Shown piece after piece: positions 5,702 to 6,502 of a DNA stretch of 6,502 nt. The stretch spans positions 1-6,502 of the forward strand of contig URZM01000121.1 in the NCBI GenBank assembly GCA_900552315.1, given 5' to 3'. A program made the position numbers and the translations under genes. This DNA is from an uncultured Bacteroidales bacterium (lineage in GTDB: Bacteria > Bacteroidota > Bacteroidia > Bacteroidales > Muribaculaceae). Below the pieces are notes generated by a model. That model saw nothing but the letters and a program-made list of their open reading frames with translations. It searched no databases and was not told the origin of the DNA. Within the stretch, counting starts at the first letter, position 1. The number at the start of each line of letters is the position of its first letter.

Positions 5702-6502
5702 CCATTGAAATAAATCCGTTATTGTCGATATTTGCAGATTCAATGGCAGTTCCGAGATGGTTTGCGCCATTTATAGCACAGGTCCAATGATACACAAATT
5801 CATCAAATGGAATGTCAACACATGACCACGAATATTCACTCCCTGTACTTGCTGTGGCTACAACACAACCTACCTTAGTTAAATCATCTACAAAACCGCC
5901 TGAATAGCATTGGCCTAAAACAACATTGACATTAACAGATTTATTGCATATTGGTGTTAACATATCAGCCAACTCAGTATCGAGTAATGTAAAATCATTT
6001 GTTCCTGAGATATTATCATAGCAAGGACCTGCCCATAGGTATATATATGAGTTATTTCCGCCTAATCCGCCATGGTCTATAACATAGATGAACAACTGGT
6101 CGTCCTTTTTAATACGACTATGTATGCTGCTTAGAACATCTGAAATATTATCTTTTGTCGCGGCTAATGAAATCTCGTCTACGCCATCAAAATCCAAATC
6201 CAGAGGTTGAGAAATACTATCTGTTCTATGGGTAAGACGCATATCTTTTCCAGGATAATCACCGTCAGACATTATAGGGTAGATATTACTCTTTGGAACA
6301 CCGTATTTATTTACCAATGTTTGATAAATAAATGAACAGTCATTCCAATATCTTTCATGGTTGTTATACGAATTAAATCCTCCGCTTAGAATTATTGCGT
6401 AAGTTCTTTGTGCTGCAGCAAGCTCTTTTTGAGTGAGGTTTTGAAACGTTTTTTCAACATGAGGTTTTGCATCAGCATTAGCTCCATATCGATTCTTGAC
6501 AT
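5667..6502 (-). CDS. C13 (legumain-like) cysteine peptidase, catalytic part; 5' end outside window
   Basis: 277 codons are visible, open at the right edge, ending at the TGA at 5667-5669. Clan CD hallmarks are clear. YAIILSGG (visible residues 34-41) starts the caspase-like fold, followed by KYGVPKSNIYPI (65-76). Catalytic His143 lies in IYVIDHGG (codon 6074-6072) and catalytic Cys198 in LGQCYSGG (codon 5909-5907). Near the end NIDNNGFISMDE (257-268) fits an EF-hand-like calcium loop typical of bacterial members at this point. These enzymes cleave peptide bonds, many after Asn/Asp or basic residues; specificity cannot be read here. The reading frame ends abruptly after FPYRRLYV, whereas relatives usually continue past the EAF motif. 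The expected tail domains follow in another frame at 5111-5701. The signal peptide, if any, lies outside the window. The active site is intact, but the gene as a whole appears disrupted. Confidence 0.82.
   Translation of the reverse strand, partial: VKNRYGANADAKPHVEKTFQNLTQKELAAAQRTYAIILSGGFNSYNNHERYWNDCSFIYQTLVNKYGVPKSNIYPIMSDGDYPGKDMRLTHRTDSISQPLDLDFDGVDEISLAATKDNISDVLSSIHSRIKKDDQLFIYVIDHGGLGGNNSYIYLWAGPCYDNISGTNDFTLLDTELADMLTPICNKSVNVNVVLGQCYSGGFVDDLTKVGCVVATASTGSEYSWSCVDIPFDEFVYHWTCAINGANHLGTAIESANIDNNGFISMDEAFPYRRLYV
5681..5700 (-). other. Frame junction in the C13 protease gene
   Basis: On the minus strand the catalytic frame reads GAG GCT TTT CCC TAC CGG and stops 15 bases later; the tail frame reads CTT TTC CCT ACC GGA GAT. 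Moving from one to the other needs a +1 shift (skip one base) or an indel near the run TTTTCCC (5694-5688). CCC followed by T is a shift-prone context for proline tRNA in other bacteria, but no stimulatory element is evident. A deletion or a homopolymer error is at least as likely. Confidence 0.6.

Noticed and set aside
5702..5770. N-terminal 23 codons of the tail frame starting at the ATG at 5770
   Set aside because: Over these bases the other frame encodes the conserved calcium-loop and EAF segment of the protease, so this is not genuine coding sequence for the tail.

Overview
The window looks like chromosomal DNA from a Bacteroidales bacterium (phylum Bacteroidota). Three things point there: promoters of the TTTG / TAnnTTTG type used by the primary sigma factor of that phylum, start codons without a clear Shine-Dalgarno sequence, and two exported proteins with the C-terminal tails typical of the group (one resembling a type IX secretion sorting domain, one of the short 'YDLNGR' kind). 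The genus cannot be fixed from sequence reading alone.

Layout: (1) 40-1290, minus strand: phosphoglycerate kinase (pgk), with part of its terminator hairpin at the left edge. (2) 1291-1456: a divergent intergenic region with two oppositely directed Bacteroidota promoters that are physically interlocked, plus a GC-rich foldable leader in front of the plus-strand genes. (3) 1457-3579, plus strand: a two-gene, ATGA-overlapping unit. It encodes an AmgK-like amino-sugar kinase fused to a RapZ C-terminal domain, then a MurU-like nucleotidyltransferase. Together they look like the cell-wall sugar salvage route (MurNAc to MurNAc-1-P to UDP-MurNAc). (4) 3601-3807, minus strand: a 68-residue membrane protein convergent with that unit. 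(5) 3808-3959: a short intergenic region unusually dense in inverted repeats. (6) 3960-5030, minus strand: a secreted BspA-like leucine-rich-repeat protein. (7) 5031-5110: a perfect 13-bp inverted repeat. (8) 5111-6502, minus strand: a legumain/C13-family cysteine protease gene, open at the right edge, whose catalytic half and type IX-like C-terminal half lie in different frames.

The left half is conserved housekeeping and cell-wall metabolism with GC-rich coding sequence. The right half is accessory, surface-directed and visibly more AT-rich. The best leads are the kinase-RapZ fusion next to MurU, the interlocked divergent promoters that may tie its expression to glycolysis, and the broken or frameshifted exported protease. 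No RNA gene, CRISPR array or insertion sequence was recognised.
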